Origin: Salmonirosea aquatica
GTDB lineage: Bacteria; Bacteroidota; Bacteroidia; Cytophagales; Spirosomataceae
Direction of reading: 5' to 3'
Assembly: GCF_009296315.1 (NCBI RefSeq)
Contig: NZ_WHLY01000002.1
Coordinates: 6,112,501 to 6,176,500, forward strand
Length of the DNA stretch: 64,000 nucleotides
Under the pieces are notes generated by a model. That model searched no databases, was not told where the DNA came from, and saw only the letters and a list, made by a program, of their open reading frames with translations. Both the position numbers and the translations under genes were made by a program. Positions 10,262-18,585 of this stretch are shown piece after piece. Every line of letters begins with the position of its first letter. Positions within the stretch are counted from its first letter, which is position 1.

Positions 10262-10909
10262 TTACCGACCCCAGGTTTCCGGAGATTTTCGCCAGTCAGT
10301 TAAGGTAGCTACTTCGTGGGGGCCAATTTGTCCCTGACCGAGTGCTTCCTCGATCAGATAAGAGTAATTGCTCAATGTGGCAAGTTCGACCTGCTTTTCA
10401 GCAAAATTCGTATCCGCTACCTCAAAACCATACGAAAAAATGGCCACCATCCCTACCACGTCAATATTTGCACTTCGCAAAGCTTCCGCTACTTTCAGCG
10501 AGCTCCCCCCGGTAGAAATCAGATCTTCTACCAACACCACTTTCTGTCCACTTTCCAGCCTTCCTTCTATTTGGTTTCCCATACCATGCTTCTTGGGTTC
10601 GGGGCGTACATATGCAAAAGGCAGTTCCAGGAGGTCCGCGACGAGCGCTCCCTGAGCGATGCCCGCAGTGGCTACCCCGGCTATGGCTTCGGCCGAAGCA
10701 AAATGCTCGCGCACGAGTTGTGCCAACTCATTCTTGATGAAAGTACGGGCTGTCGGGTAGGAAAGGGCAATCCGATTGTCACAATAAATGGGCGAAAGCC
10801 AGCCCGAACTCCACTGAAATGGTTTCTGAGGACTCAATTTGATGGCTTTTGCTTCCAGCAAAAGAGTAGCAACGCGTCGGGCAGTGGTTTCAGGTGAAGA
10901 GTAGTGCAT
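10262..10909 (-). CDS. pyrE: Orotate phosphoribosyltransferase
   Basis: PyrE converts orotate and PRPP into orotidine monophosphate in pyrimidine biosynthesis. The PRPP-binding motif VVLVEDLISTGGSS is at residues 124-137, and the YVRPEPKKHG loop that carries the catalytic lysines is at 100-109. Length, 215 residues, is typical. The start codon overlaps the stop of the upstream CNNM/CBS gene by one base (TGATG), suggesting translational coupling. Confidence 0.95.
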   Translation of the reverse strand: MHYSSPETTARRVATLLLEAKAIKLSPQKPFQWSSGWLSPIYCDNRIALSYPTARTFIKNELAQLVREHFASAEAIAGVATAGIAQGALVADLLELPFAYVRPEPKKHGMGNQIEGRLESGQKVVLVEDLISTGGSSLKVAEALRSANIDVVGMVAIFSYGFEVADTNFAEKQVELATLSNYSYLIEEALGQGQIGPHEVATLTDWRKSPETWGR

Positions 10910-12210
10910 CAGTCTTTGGGTTCGGTTGTTTCATGCTTTTTTACCAGGATTTTATCAATCCGGCTTTTGTCCATGTCAATGATCTCGAAATCAAAATGTT
11001 TCCACCTAAAGATTTCGCCCGTTTCGGGAATATCCTCTAAAATATGGAGGGCAAAGCCCCCAAGAGTATTGAAACCTACCAATTCCTTCCGTTCCGATTC
11101 ATGAACATTTACATCGAAATAATGTATAAAATCGTCAAAGGGTAGCTGCGCATCAATCAGGTAGGTCCCGTCATCGCGTTTGATAATTTCGGTTTCGTGC
11201 TCATCTTCTTCCGAGATATCCCCTACCAGCGCATCCATGATATCATGCATCGTCACCACGCCCATCAGACCACCGTATTCATCCACGATGATACCAAAAA
11301 ACACCCGGTGTTCCTTAAATTTTTCCAGTGCTTGGTAGGCGCGGTTGCTTTCTGGCAAATAGACCGGTTCTCGTTTCAAAGCCTGAAGTGATGCCATTCG
11401 CTCGTCCACATCCTCTCCAATCAGATCTTTGATATAGATCAGTCCCAGCACATTGTCCACCGTGGCCCGACAGAGGGGATACACCGCATGCTTGGTTTCA
11501 AATACCTTGGCTTTGTTTTCCTCCACCGAATCTTCGATGTCCAGCCATACGATTTCCTGCCGGTTCGTCATCAGGGAAGTAACACGACGGTCGCCCAGTT
11601 GGAACACATTATGAACGATTTCCTGCTCGATTTCCTCAAAAACTCCGCCCGTGGTACCTTCCTGAATCAAACTTTTGATCTCTTCTTCCGTCACGGAACT
11701 TTCATTGGGTTTGATGTTCAGTATCCTGATGAGCAAATCACTGGCAAGGCTGAGCAAGGCTATAAAAGGCGACGTGATCCGCGAAAGCACATTCATGGGC
11801 TTGGCCACAAACTTCGCAATGCCTTCGGGATTGGATAGACCGATCCGCTTGGGTACTAATTCTCCCAGAACCAGAGACAGGAATGTGATGAGAAGTACTA
11901 CAAGGCCTACCGCCAGACTGTGCTTGTACGGACTGATGAACGGGAGTGTTCCCAGCATTGCCTCCAAATCGCTGGTGATCTTGTCGCCACTGTATACCCC
12001 GGTTAATATGCCAATGAGGGTAATACCGATTTGGACAGTAGATAAAAAACGATTGGGGGAGTTAGCCAGCTCGAGGGCTGCCTTGGCTTGTTTGTCGCCG
12101 TTACGGGCAAAGGCCTCCAAACGCGACTTACGGGATGAAACCAGTGCTATTTCTGACATGGAGAAAACGCCGTTGAGCAGCACTAATAACAGAATTATGA
12201 GGAGTTCCAA
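10909..12210 (-). CDS. CNNM/CBS-domain membrane protein (CorC/HlyC 'hemolysin' family)
   Basis: The architecture is an N-terminal CNNM domain with about three to four membrane segments (VLLNGVFSMSEIALVSSRKSRLEAFA), a pair of CBS domains around residues 200-330 and a C-terminal CorC_HlyC domain. Family members are linked to magnesium/cobalt efflux, and relatives in gliding Bacteroidota resemble GldE. The longest frame begins at 12246, but a -7 promoter box (TAAATTTG, 12242-12235 on the minus strand) overlaps its codons 2-4. The TTG at 12210 gives MELLIILLLVLLNGVFSMSE, the usual family start, so I chose it. Confidence 0.85.
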   Translation of the reverse strand: MELLIILLLVLLNGVFSMSEIALVSSRKSRLEAFARNGDKQAKAALELANSPNRFLSTVQIGITLIGILTGVYSGDKITSDLEAMLGTLPFISPYKHSLAVGLVVLLITFLSLVLGELVPKRIGLSNPEGIAKFVAKPMNVLSRITSPFIALLSLASDLLIRILNIKPNESSVTEEEIKSLIQEGTTGGVFEEIEQEIVHNVFQLGDRRVTSLMTNRQEIVWLDIEDSVEENKAKVFETKHAVYPLCRATVDNVLGLIYIKDLIGEDVDERMASLQALKREPVYLPESNRAYQALEKFKEHRVFFGIIVDEYGGLMGVVTMHDIMDALVGDISEEDEHETEIIKRDDGTYLIDAQLPFDDFIHYFDVNVHESERKELVGFNTLGGFALHILEDIPETGEIFRWKHFDFEIIDMDKSRIDKILVKKHETTEPKD

Positions 12211-12234
12211 GTAGGTTCTTGTTGATTGGTGGCA

Positions 12235-12242
12235 CAAATTTA
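12235..12242 (-). promoter_or_regulatory. -7 box of the CNNM/CBS gene
   Basis: On the minus strand this reads TAAATTTG (TAnnTTTG). Transcription would begin near 12230, about 20 nt before the proposed TTG start at 12210. Confidence 0.5.
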
Positions 12243-12278
12243 TCAATAATACCTGCCCACTTAGATAAAGTCTTTACT

Positions 12279-12286
12279 TAATTTTG
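12279..12286 (+). promoter_or_regulatory. -7 box of the Nudix gene
   Basis: TAATTTTG matches TAnnTTTG and lies 23 nt before the ATG at 12310. It sits back to back with the minus-strand box at 12235-12242. Confidence 0.5.
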
Positions 12287-12309
12287 GCAAATACACCATC
12301 CTGCTGCCC

Positions 12310-12999
12310 ATGATTCTATTTTTAAATGATCGTCCGGTCAAGATCATCCGACTGAGTGATTTCGATTCGGCCGAAACCGACCAATATGATTCTGTTCTCG
12401 ATTTAAGGCTATCCAGGCTTAGAGAGATCCGGTTTTCGGGCCATGTCGTGCTGCTTAATGTTACGCCCTCCCTGGCCGCGCAGATCATCGAATTGCTGGA
12501 TAATCATCCCGAGGACCTGCTTTCCCTGACATTGGTCAGTACTACTCCCAAAGAGATTACCGCCAAAATAAAAAGCATGTACAAAGTCATCAAAGCGGCG
12601 GGGGGCGTAGTGCTGAAAAACAACCAATGGCTTGTCATGTACCGACGAAAAGCCTGGGATTTCCCCAAAGGAAAACTGGATCGGGATGAACGCTCGAGGA
12701 AAGCGGCGGTGCGCGAAATTGAGGAAGAAACCGGCGTCAAAGCCCGCATCAAAGCCAAAATATGTACCACCTGGCATACCTATACTTTCCAAAACAGTCG
12801 AATTCTGAAACGGACAAAATGGTATGTACTCGAATGTGTGAATGACAGCAACATGGCCCCACAAACCGAGGAGGATATCGAGAAATTGGAATGGATGGCT
12901 TATCCGCAGGTGCAACAGGTACTTATCAATTCGTTCAGCTCGATAAGGTACGTGGCCGATCGTCTGCACCGAATGCAAACCCAAGCCCGCTCGATGTGA
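12310..12999 (+). CDS. Nudix hydrolase with Bacteroidota-type N-terminal domain
   Basis: The C-terminal domain carries a perfect Nudix box at residues 121-143 (G121, E127, R135-E136, E139-E140, G142), which binds the metal and cleaves nucleoside-diphosphate-linked substrates. The first 95 residues form an extra domain (MILFLNDRPVKI start) that I know only from similar Bacteroidota Nudix proteins. Substrate is unknown. It is transcribed divergently from the CNNM/CBS gene. Confidence 0.88.
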   Translation: MILFLNDRPVKIIRLSDFDSAETDQYDSVLDLRLSRLREIRFSGHVVLLNVTPSLAAQIIELLDNHPEDLLSLTLVSTTPKEITAKIKSMYKVIKAAGGVVLKNNQWLVMYRRKAWDFPKGKLDRDERSRKAAVREIEEETGVKARIKAKICTTWHTYTFQNSRILKRTKWYVLECVNDSNMAPQTEEDIEKLEWMAYPQVQQVLINSFSSIRYVADRLHRMQTQARSM

Positions 13000-13045
13000 C
13001 AAATGTCACACTTAATCCGTAGAATTCCGGGCATCTTTGCTGGCA

Positions 13046-13053
13046 TAACTTTG
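13046..13053 (+). promoter_or_regulatory. -7 box of thioredoxin
   Basis: TAACTTTG fits TAnnTTTG, 31 nt before the ATG at 13085. The -33 position holds TTC rather than TTG. Confidence 0.5.
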
Positions 13054-13084
13054 TTATTCAGTTAAAGAAAAAAAACAAATTACC

Positions 13085-13384
13085 ATGGCAAACTTCAAAG
13101 AAATCATAAAATCAGAGCAACCCGTACTAGTCGACTTTTTCGCCGAATGGTGTGGTCCGTGTAAAAAGATGAAGCCTGTATTGGAGAATGTGGCCCGCAC
13201 CATGGAAGGCAAGGCCCGAATTCTAAAAGTGGATGTCGACAAAAACCCCAAGGCGGCAGCGCAATACAAAATTCAGGGGGTACCTACCCTTATACTTTTT
13301 CAGGCCGGCCAGATCAAGTGGCGGCAGTCGGGCTATGTGGACGCCAAGCAGCTAAGCAGTGTGCTGGAAAAATTCGTTAATTAA
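13085..13384 (+). CDS. trxA: Thioredoxin
   Basis: A 99-residue single-domain thioredoxin with active site WCGPC (residues 22-26), VDFFAEW before it, DVDKNP in the middle and the cis-proline segment GVPTLILF. There is no signal peptide, so it acts in the cytoplasm as a dithiol reductant. It has its own promoter, and the DUF983 gene follows 26 bp later and may be co-transcribed. Confidence 0.93.
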   Translation: MANFKEIIKSEQPVLVDFFAEWCGPCKKMKPVLENVARTMEGKARILKVDVDKNPKAAAQYKIQGVPTLILFQAGQIKWRQSGYVDAKQLSSVLEKFVN

Positions 13385-13410
13385 TTCTTTTTTATATTGA
13401 CACCCCTCCC

Positions 13411-13824
13411 ATGTTTAAAGGAACAAAATTGTACAGCATAGCGACCAACACCTGTCCACGATGCCAGGAAGGCCCGTTTTTTAAAACTGCCAATCCGTAC
13501 GATCTGAAGCAATTTGATAAGATCAATCCCGTTTGCAGTTACTGTGGAGAGTCCTTCCAGCGTGAACCCGGCTTCTACATCGGGGCCATGTACATCAGCT
13601 ATGCCTTATCAGTAGCTTTGGTGGTAACCGCCTTCGTCGGGTTCGTAATTATTTTTGGGCTTGACATTGAATACGTACTCGCTGGTCTGATCCTGGCGAT
13701 CATTGTACTTTTACCCATACTTTTCCGAACTGCCCGCATCATCTGGCTTAACATTTTTGTCAAATACGACCCTGAAAAAGCCAAACTTGCCCGGCACCAG
13801 AAATTGGCTTCCGAACCGTCCTAA
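13411..13824 (+). CDS. DUF983 membrane protein
   Basis: This 137-residue protein has two CxxC pairs at the N-terminus (Cys15/Cys18 and Cys42/Cys45) that look like a zinc ribbon, followed by two hydrophobic helices and a short basic tail. This is the DUF983 layout common in Bacteroidota; no biochemical role is established as far as I know. Its stop overlaps the stop of the convergent coaD gene by four bases. Confidence 0.85.
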   Translation: MFKGTKLYSIATNTCPRCQEGPFFKTANPYDLKQFDKINPVCSYCGESFQREPGFYIGAMYISYALSVALVVTAFVGFVIIFGLDIEYVLAGLILAIIVLLPILFRTARIIWLNIFVKYDPEKAKLARHQKLASEPS

Positions 13825-14282
13825 GCTTCCGTCAATGAATAAGGAAGAAATTCATCAACATTCTGGCCATAGCGGTGCAGGTCACGAATAATGCTGGAGC
13901 TGATGGGAGCGAAATGCGGCGATGTGATCAGGAACACGGTTTCAATTTCTTCATATACGTAGCGGTTGACTTGGGAAATACCGTTTTCATATTCGAAGTC
14001 CGTGGTGTTGCGCAGCCCTCTTAACAAAAATCGAGCTCCCAACTCGCGGGCGATCCGCGCGGTGAGGTCATCATACGTGATCACCTTCACGTTCTTCTCA
14101 TACTGAAAACAATCTTCGATAAGGTACTTCATTCGGTTGAGGGGGAAATACCGCTGCTTATTGGCATTGTTTCCGATGCCGATCACCACTTCGTCGAACA
14201 GGTTTAGACCACGCAGAACAATATCCTGGTGGCCTTTGGTAAAGGGGTCAAATGAACCCGGAAACAAGGCTATTCGCTTCAT
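13821..14282 (-). CDS. coaD: Pantetheine-phosphate adenylyltransferase
   Basis: CoaD transfers AMP from ATP to 4'-phosphopantetheine, the penultimate step of coenzyme A synthesis. The nucleotidyltransferase motif GSFDPFTKGH (residues 9-18) is intact, and the C-terminal SSSIIRDL helix start is present. Length (153 aa) is normal. It lies 24 bp downstream of the DUF3822 gene, an association that recurs in Bacteroidota. Confidence 0.95.
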   Translation of the reverse strand: MKRIALFPGSFDPFTKGHQDIVLRGLNLFDEVVIGIGNNANKQRYFPLNRMKYLIEDCFQYEKNVKVITYDDLTARIARELGARFLLRGLRNTTDFEYENGISQVNRYVYEEIETVFLITSPHFAPISSSIIRDLHRYGQNVDEFLPYSLTEA

Positions 14283-14306
14283 CTGGAAGGGTCGGTTGGG
14301 TAAGGA

Positions 14307-15212
14307 TTATACCATCAGGGTATTTAGAAGTCCAAAGTAGCGATGCTCGGGTATATCTTCAAACTCGTCGATGTACTGCATCAACCGGGGATTTTGTCCA
14401 AAATGTAATTTCGGGATAAACCGGGCCAACTCAGTATAAAGTTCTGAATAAGGGGTCACCTCCCCATAGAGCAGTACCTTCACCTCATCGGGGAGTATCT
14501 GCAATTGATTCAGGCTGAACAGCACCAGATAGCTCATTTCCATCGGATTCTGATACGTAAAACGATTACAGAATTTAAGGGCACGGCCGTCGGTATAAAT
14601 CAGAATGAAGTGGCTTGCTTCGAAATGAATTGTTACCAGGCGCTTGAAGTCATATTCGGCCTGACTCGCAATTGCTCCGATAATAAGCGGGCAGGTAAAA
14701 TGGTAAAACTCGATCGTTTGCAGCGGGTACTGACCCAGCAGCCAATCTGACCACGTCCCCGGCATGGAAAACAGTGTATAGGCATCCACTGCAGTCAGAT
14801 GGTGGTAGAGTACCCGGCTGTCAGAATAGACAGGTACCCCCGTAGCCAGCTGAAGGTAATCGGCCGTGTATTCTTTTCTAAACAGAGGAGTCGGAATTAA
14901 AGTAAAAGCATTCGTATTAACTGCCACACGGATATCTTTCCACTGATCGGAAGGAAGGTAGGGATGGTCCGACACCAGGGCTTTGAGTTTCTCAAGGTAC
15001 CCCTCCTCGTTTAAGAACGTATCGAAAGCATAATCTTCCAGCCATATGTAACGCCTCGGCTTTTCCTCGACAAAACAAAATCGAAACCGCGTTTCATCAA
15101 TCTCAATGCACAGGGTACATTGCGCGATACGCGACGCATCGAAATCTTCTTGCGATACTTTTACGGTTGGGCTCAATTGGCTTTCGCTCAGGGCCGGATT
15201 TGACAGATTCAT
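14307..15212 (-). CDS. DUF3822 family protein
   Basis: A 301-residue soluble protein matching the DUF3822 pattern that precedes coaD in many Bacteroidota. The family adopts an actin/ASKHA-like fold related to FtsA/PilM proteins, consistent with the two-lobed look here, but I see no diagnostic catalytic motif and no known function. Neighbour conservation rather than motif is the main support for the call. Confidence 0.75.
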   Translation of the reverse strand: MNLSNPALSESQLSPTVKVSQEDFDASRIAQCTLCIEIDETRFRFCFVEEKPRRYIWLEDYAFDTFLNEEGYLEKLKALVSDHPYLPSDQWKDIRVAVNTNAFTLIPTPLFRKEYTADYLQLATGVPVYSDSRVLYHHLTAVDAYTLFSMPGTWSDWLLGQYPLQTIEFYHFTCPLIIGAIASQAEYDFKRLVTIHFEASHFILIYTDGRALKFCNRFTYQNPMEMSYLVLFSLNQLQILPDEVKVLLYGEVTPYSELYTELARFIPKLHFGQNPRLMQYIDEFEDIPEHRYFGLLNTLMV

Positions 15213-15220
15213 AGGCCTAT

Positions 15221-15709
15221 TCAGGTATGCAAGTAGCCATTCAATAAAAAAACATCGTCCAGCGTCTCGCAGTATTGAAACATCCGGTGCACTTCATCAG
15301 CAGGATAAGCCTTGATCTGCTCCATCGACATGAGCTGCACTTCCGTGATGATCTGATTGTGCTCGGACATTTCGGGATCGATGCCCACCTTGACTTCTCC
15401 CCCTACGATTTGAGTGGTAAAAAACAGTTCCATGGCATGCAGTGGAGGATGCATGAACTCATTAACAAATAAGAGGCTACCTGCTTTGATATGCAGGCCG
15501 GTTTCTTCCAGAAACTCCCGCTCCAATGCCGTATGCGCCGTCTCTGCAAATTGAATACCCCCACCCGGCGGGCACCAGAAGGTATCGGTAACTCCGATTC
15601 CCCGGTGCCTGACCATCAATAGTCGGTCGTCCATGACGCATATCCCGCATACGCGGGTCCTTAGGCGATTTCCATAAAGTCGGAGTACTTCTTCTCGGGC
15701 TTTGTCCAC
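15221..15709 (-). CDS. Nudix hydrolase
   Basis: The Nudix box runs GGGIQFAETAHTALEREFLEETGL, with the REFLEE core and the leading Gly and Glu in place, followed by a short alpha/beta domain. The open frame extends to 15766, but a -7 box TATATTTG lies inside that extension at 15739-15732 (minus strand). The GTG at 15709 then gives a 162-residue protein starting MDKAREEVLRLYGNRLRTRV, which looks natural for this subfamily. Substrate is unknown. It lies 8 bp upstream of the DUF3822 gene, so it probably heads an operon with DUF3822 and coaD. Confidence 0.8.
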   Translation of the reverse strand: MDKAREEVLRLYGNRLRTRVCGICVMDDRLLMVRHRGIGVTDTFWCPPGGGIQFAETAHTALEREFLEETGLHIKAGSLLFVNEFMHPPLHAMELFFTTQIVGGEVKVGIDPEMSEHNQIITEVQLMSMEQIKAYPADEVHRMFQYCETLDDVFLLNGYLHT

Positions 15710-15731
15710 AAGTGTAGCTGTTTTTGGACTG

Positions 15732-15739
15732 CAAATATA
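15732..15739 (-). promoter_or_regulatory. -7 box of the Nudix-DUF3822-coaD operon
   Basis: Minus-strand TATATTTG matches TAnnTTTG. A TTG lies 24 nt upstream, slightly farther than ideal. The box supports the internal GTG start at 15709. Confidence 0.5.
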
Positions 15740-15768
15740 GGAAACCCGCGTAGATAGTCCCGGCAACC

Positions 15769-16206
15769 TCAGTAAGGACTGCCCGAAATGTAGCTTTCCA
15801 GCGATTTAATATGCACACGCTGCTCTCGGATAATGGCATTCACGATATCATTAATCGAGATGATTCCCACCAGCTTCCCGGCTTTGGTCACAGGCAGGTG
15901 GCGAATATGCCTTTCCGACATAATTTCCATACATTCCTGTAGCTTTTGCTCCGTTTCAACGGTAATGACCTTACTGGTCATCACATCCTTGATCAGTGTG
16001 TCCCGTGAGGCCCGTCCCCGCAAAATACCCTTCCGGGCGTAGTCACGCTCCGAAAATATACCGACCAATTCCCCGGCTTCAAGGACCAGCACGGCACCGA
16101 TATTTTTTTGTTCCATAATTTCAAGGGCCTCAAATACCGTGTCATCCGGCGCTACTGACCAGATGGTGTCAATTTCTTTTCCTGAAAGGATTTGATGTAC
16201 TTGCAT
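15769..16206 (-). CDS. CBS-domain pair protein
   Basis: A 145-residue stand-alone pair of CBS domains. Each repeat shows the typical ending (VGIFSERDYARKG and VGIISINDIVNAI), and TVEAT-like nucleotide-contact positions are visible. Such proteins bind adenosyl compounds or NAD and are often universal stress or redox regulators. No catalytic domain is attached. Confidence 0.85.
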   Translation of the reverse strand: MQVHQILSGKEIDTIWSVAPDDTVFEALEIMEQKNIGAVLVLEAGELVGIFSERDYARKGILRGRASRDTLIKDVMTSKVITVETEQKLQECMEIMSERHIRHLPVTKAGKLVGIISINDIVNAIIREQRVHIKSLESYISGSPY

Positions 16207-16338
16207 ACGTGGCAGGGTTTAGGAGTTATTTTTATTCCAAGATAGGGTTTAGAATTAACTAAATCCAGTTTATCGGCATTAAGCCGTTAATTTACAATAA
16301 TATTCCATTTTTTTATTCCGCTAGACGACCGAATACTA

Positions 16339-17769
16339 ATGCCCAATCTTGATCAACCGTTACCTTCCATCGGGTTGACGAAGCGTTTTCCCTTTAAACC
16401 CACCGAAAGTCAGGCCCGTTTTTTTGAAAAAATGAATGACTTCCTGGTAGAAGAAGAAGGACTTGAACGATACCGGGATGCATTCGTCCTGAAAGGCTAC
16501 GCCGGAACGGGAAAGACCACCCTAATCAGCACATTGATTAAAGTGATTCGTAAGTATGGCTACAAATCGGTGCTATTGGCTCCAACCGGGCGAGCTGCCA
16601 AAGTCATGGCCACTTACTCCAAAAAAGTAGCCCTTACTATCCACAAGAAAATCTACAAGCAGACCTCCGATGCCTACTCGGGTGCCTTTGTATTTGAGCG
16701 CCAGAGCAATTATCATGAGGAGACCTTATTTATTGTCGACGAAGCCTCCATGATTAGCGACGAAGCCGACTTTGGCAATCGAAGCCTGCTCGCGGACCTG
16801 ATCGAGTACGTCTACGAGAATCCGGGCAACAAACTTCTGTTGGTCGGCGATACGGCACAGCTTCCTCCCGTCGGAAGGGAAATCAGTCCGGCGCTGGACA
16901 AGGAATACCTCGAGAAGAAGTACCAGATATCGGTAATGGACGAAGAGCTGACGGAAGTCATGCGCCAGGATGAACAGTCGGGAATCCTCTCTAACGCCAC
17001 CGAACTACGAAAACAACTGAGTGACCAAACACCGGCCATTCAAATTAACACCCGTACCTTCCCGGATATTTTCCGGATGACCGGGGAAAAATTGGAGGAC
17101 GGACTGCGCTATGCCTATGATAAACACGGGGTCGAAAATACGATTATCATTACCCGATCTAACAAGGCGGCTGTGCAGTACAATCAATATATCCGGCGGA
17201 CGATCAATTTCAGTGAAGATGAACTCGATGCCGGCGACCGGCTTATGGTAGTTCGTAACAACTACACCGTCCTGGATGAGGATTCGCCCGTAAACTTTAT
17301 TGCCAATGGCGATTTTGTGGAACTCCTAAAACTGAAACGAACCGAGGAAATCCACGGGCTCCGGTTTGCCGACGCCGTCCTGCGTCTCACCGATTACGAA
17401 GACCAACCCGAATTCGAGGCAAAAATTATGCTGGATACCCTGCACTCTTCGGCGCCGTCGCTCACACAGGATGAAAACAAGCGCCTTTACGAAAGCGTGA
17501 TGGAGGATTATTTTTTCATTAAATCCAAAAAAGAACGGACGGAGGCTCTGCGGAAGGACCCTTACCTGAATGCCCTACAAATCAAATTCGCCTACGCACT
17601 TACCTGCCACAAGTCCCAGGGCGGCCAGTGGAGTGCAGTCTTTATCGACCAAGGGTACCTACCTGAGGACCAGGTCAACAGTGAATTCATCCGGTGGCTT
17701 TACACCGCTATTACCCGGGCTACTGATGAAGTATTCCTAATGAATTTTCACCCCCATTTCTTCGGCTGA
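16339..17769 (+). CDS. ATP-dependent helicase of the RecD/Dda-like superfamily 1
   Basis: The 476-residue protein has Walker A GYAGTGKTT (53-61), Walker B VDEAS (133-137), a GDTAQLPPVG motif III and a C-terminal UvrD/RecD-like half with TCHKSQGGQW and YTAITRA motifs. The size fits the short RecD-like/Dda helicases rather than RecBCD RecD, so it likely works alone in DNA repair or at replication forks. Its last 33 nt overlap the convergent sterol-desaturase-type gene. Confidence 0.88.
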   Translation: MPNLDQPLPSIGLTKRFPFKPTESQARFFEKMNDFLVEEEGLERYRDAFVLKGYAGTGKTTLISTLIKVIRKYGYKSVLLAPTGRAAKVMATYSKKVALTIHKKIYKQTSDAYSGAFVFERQSNYHEETLFIVDEASMISDEADFGNRSLLADLIEYVYENPGNKLLLVGDTAQLPPVGREISPALDKEYLEKKYQISVMDEELTEVMRQDEQSGILSNATELRKQLSDQTPAIQINTRTFPDIFRMTGEKLEDGLRYAYDKHGVENTIIITRSNKAAVQYNQYIRRTINFSEDELDAGDRLMVVRNNYTVLDEDSPVNFIANGDFVELLKLKRTEEIHGLRFADAVLRLTDYEDQPEFEAKIMLDTLHSSAPSLTQDENKRLYESVMEDYFFIKSKKERTEALRKDPYLNALQIKFAYALTCHKSQGGQWSAVFIDQGYLPEDQVNSEFIRWLYTAITRATDEVFLMNFHPHFFG

Positions 17770-18558
17770 TTTGGCCACAGGTACCTGCGTTTTTTTATCG
17801 AACAGCGCCATGTAGTCGGGGCTTTCGGTGCGCATCCACTGGTCCCAGAAGGTAAAATACAGGCCGTAGTTATAGCGAAACTGGGCGTGGTGCAGGCTGT
17901 GGTGCGTGGCCCCGATCCACCAGCGGCCAAGCCAATGGCGATTGAAATCGCGGGGATAGAGTTCAGTATTGAGGTGGTTAATGGCACTGGTAATGGTCAT
18001 CAACGTCAGGATGGCCGCCAGGGCGTATATGTGCAGGGGCACGATGAAAGTCATCAGGGGTATAAAAGCCGCCTGTAACACACTCTCAAGCGGATGAAAT
18101 GAAAAGGAAGTCCAGGCCGATGTCGTTATGCTATCGTGATGTACCTTGTGGATCGCCTTGTAGATTCCAGGCTTGTGCATCCAGCGGTGGAGCCAGTAAT
18201 AATACGTTTCGTGGAGGAATAGCATCAGTCCAATACTCACAAAAAACCAAAGCCTGGGATAGGCATTCCAGTCCAGGTACACCCGGGTGTAGCCTTTTTG
18301 CCAGGCCACCAGCAGTAAGGTACCTGCCAGCGCAAAAAGCAGCGATGTGATCAGCGACCAGCCGATTTCCACCCAGTTTTGTCGGGCTCGCCGGGGACGA
18401 AGCTGTACCTCGCGGCTTACAAAATGCTCCTTAAAAAAACGGTTTACCAAAACATCAAACAGCAGGGCTGTACCGACGTAGCGTCCGAAAATTCCCAGAA
18501 AAATGAACAGACTGGTGAGCAAGAAGGTAGGTAGGTCGGTGAAGTCAATCGTTTCCAT
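17737..18558 (-). CDS. Fatty acid hydroxylase / sterol desaturase family membrane protein
   Basis: A 273-residue integral membrane protein with the di-iron His clusters of the fatty-acid hydroxylase superfamily: HETYYYWLHRWMH, HKVHHDS and HHSLHH. Several hydrophobic segments precede and separate them. It should hydroxylate or desaturate a lipid at the membrane; sterol, carotenoid and fatty-acyl substrates are all possible. The C-terminal codons overlap the helicase gene end on the other strand. Confidence 0.87.
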   Translation of the reverse strand: METIDFTDLPTFLLTSLFIFLGIFGRYVGTALLFDVLVNRFFKEHFVSREVQLRPRRARQNWVEIGWSLITSLLFALAGTLLLVAWQKGYTRVYLDWNAYPRLWFFVSIGLMLFLHETYYYWLHRWMHKPGIYKAIHKVHHDSITTSAWTSFSFHPLESVLQAAFIPLMTFIVPLHIYALAAILTLMTITSAINHLNTELYPRDFNRHWLGRWWIGATHHSLHHAQFRYNYGLYFTFWDQWMRTESPDYMALFDKKTQVPVAKSAEEMGVKIH

Positions 18559-18585
18559 AAAATCAAATAAAACTAGTACCTCCAG

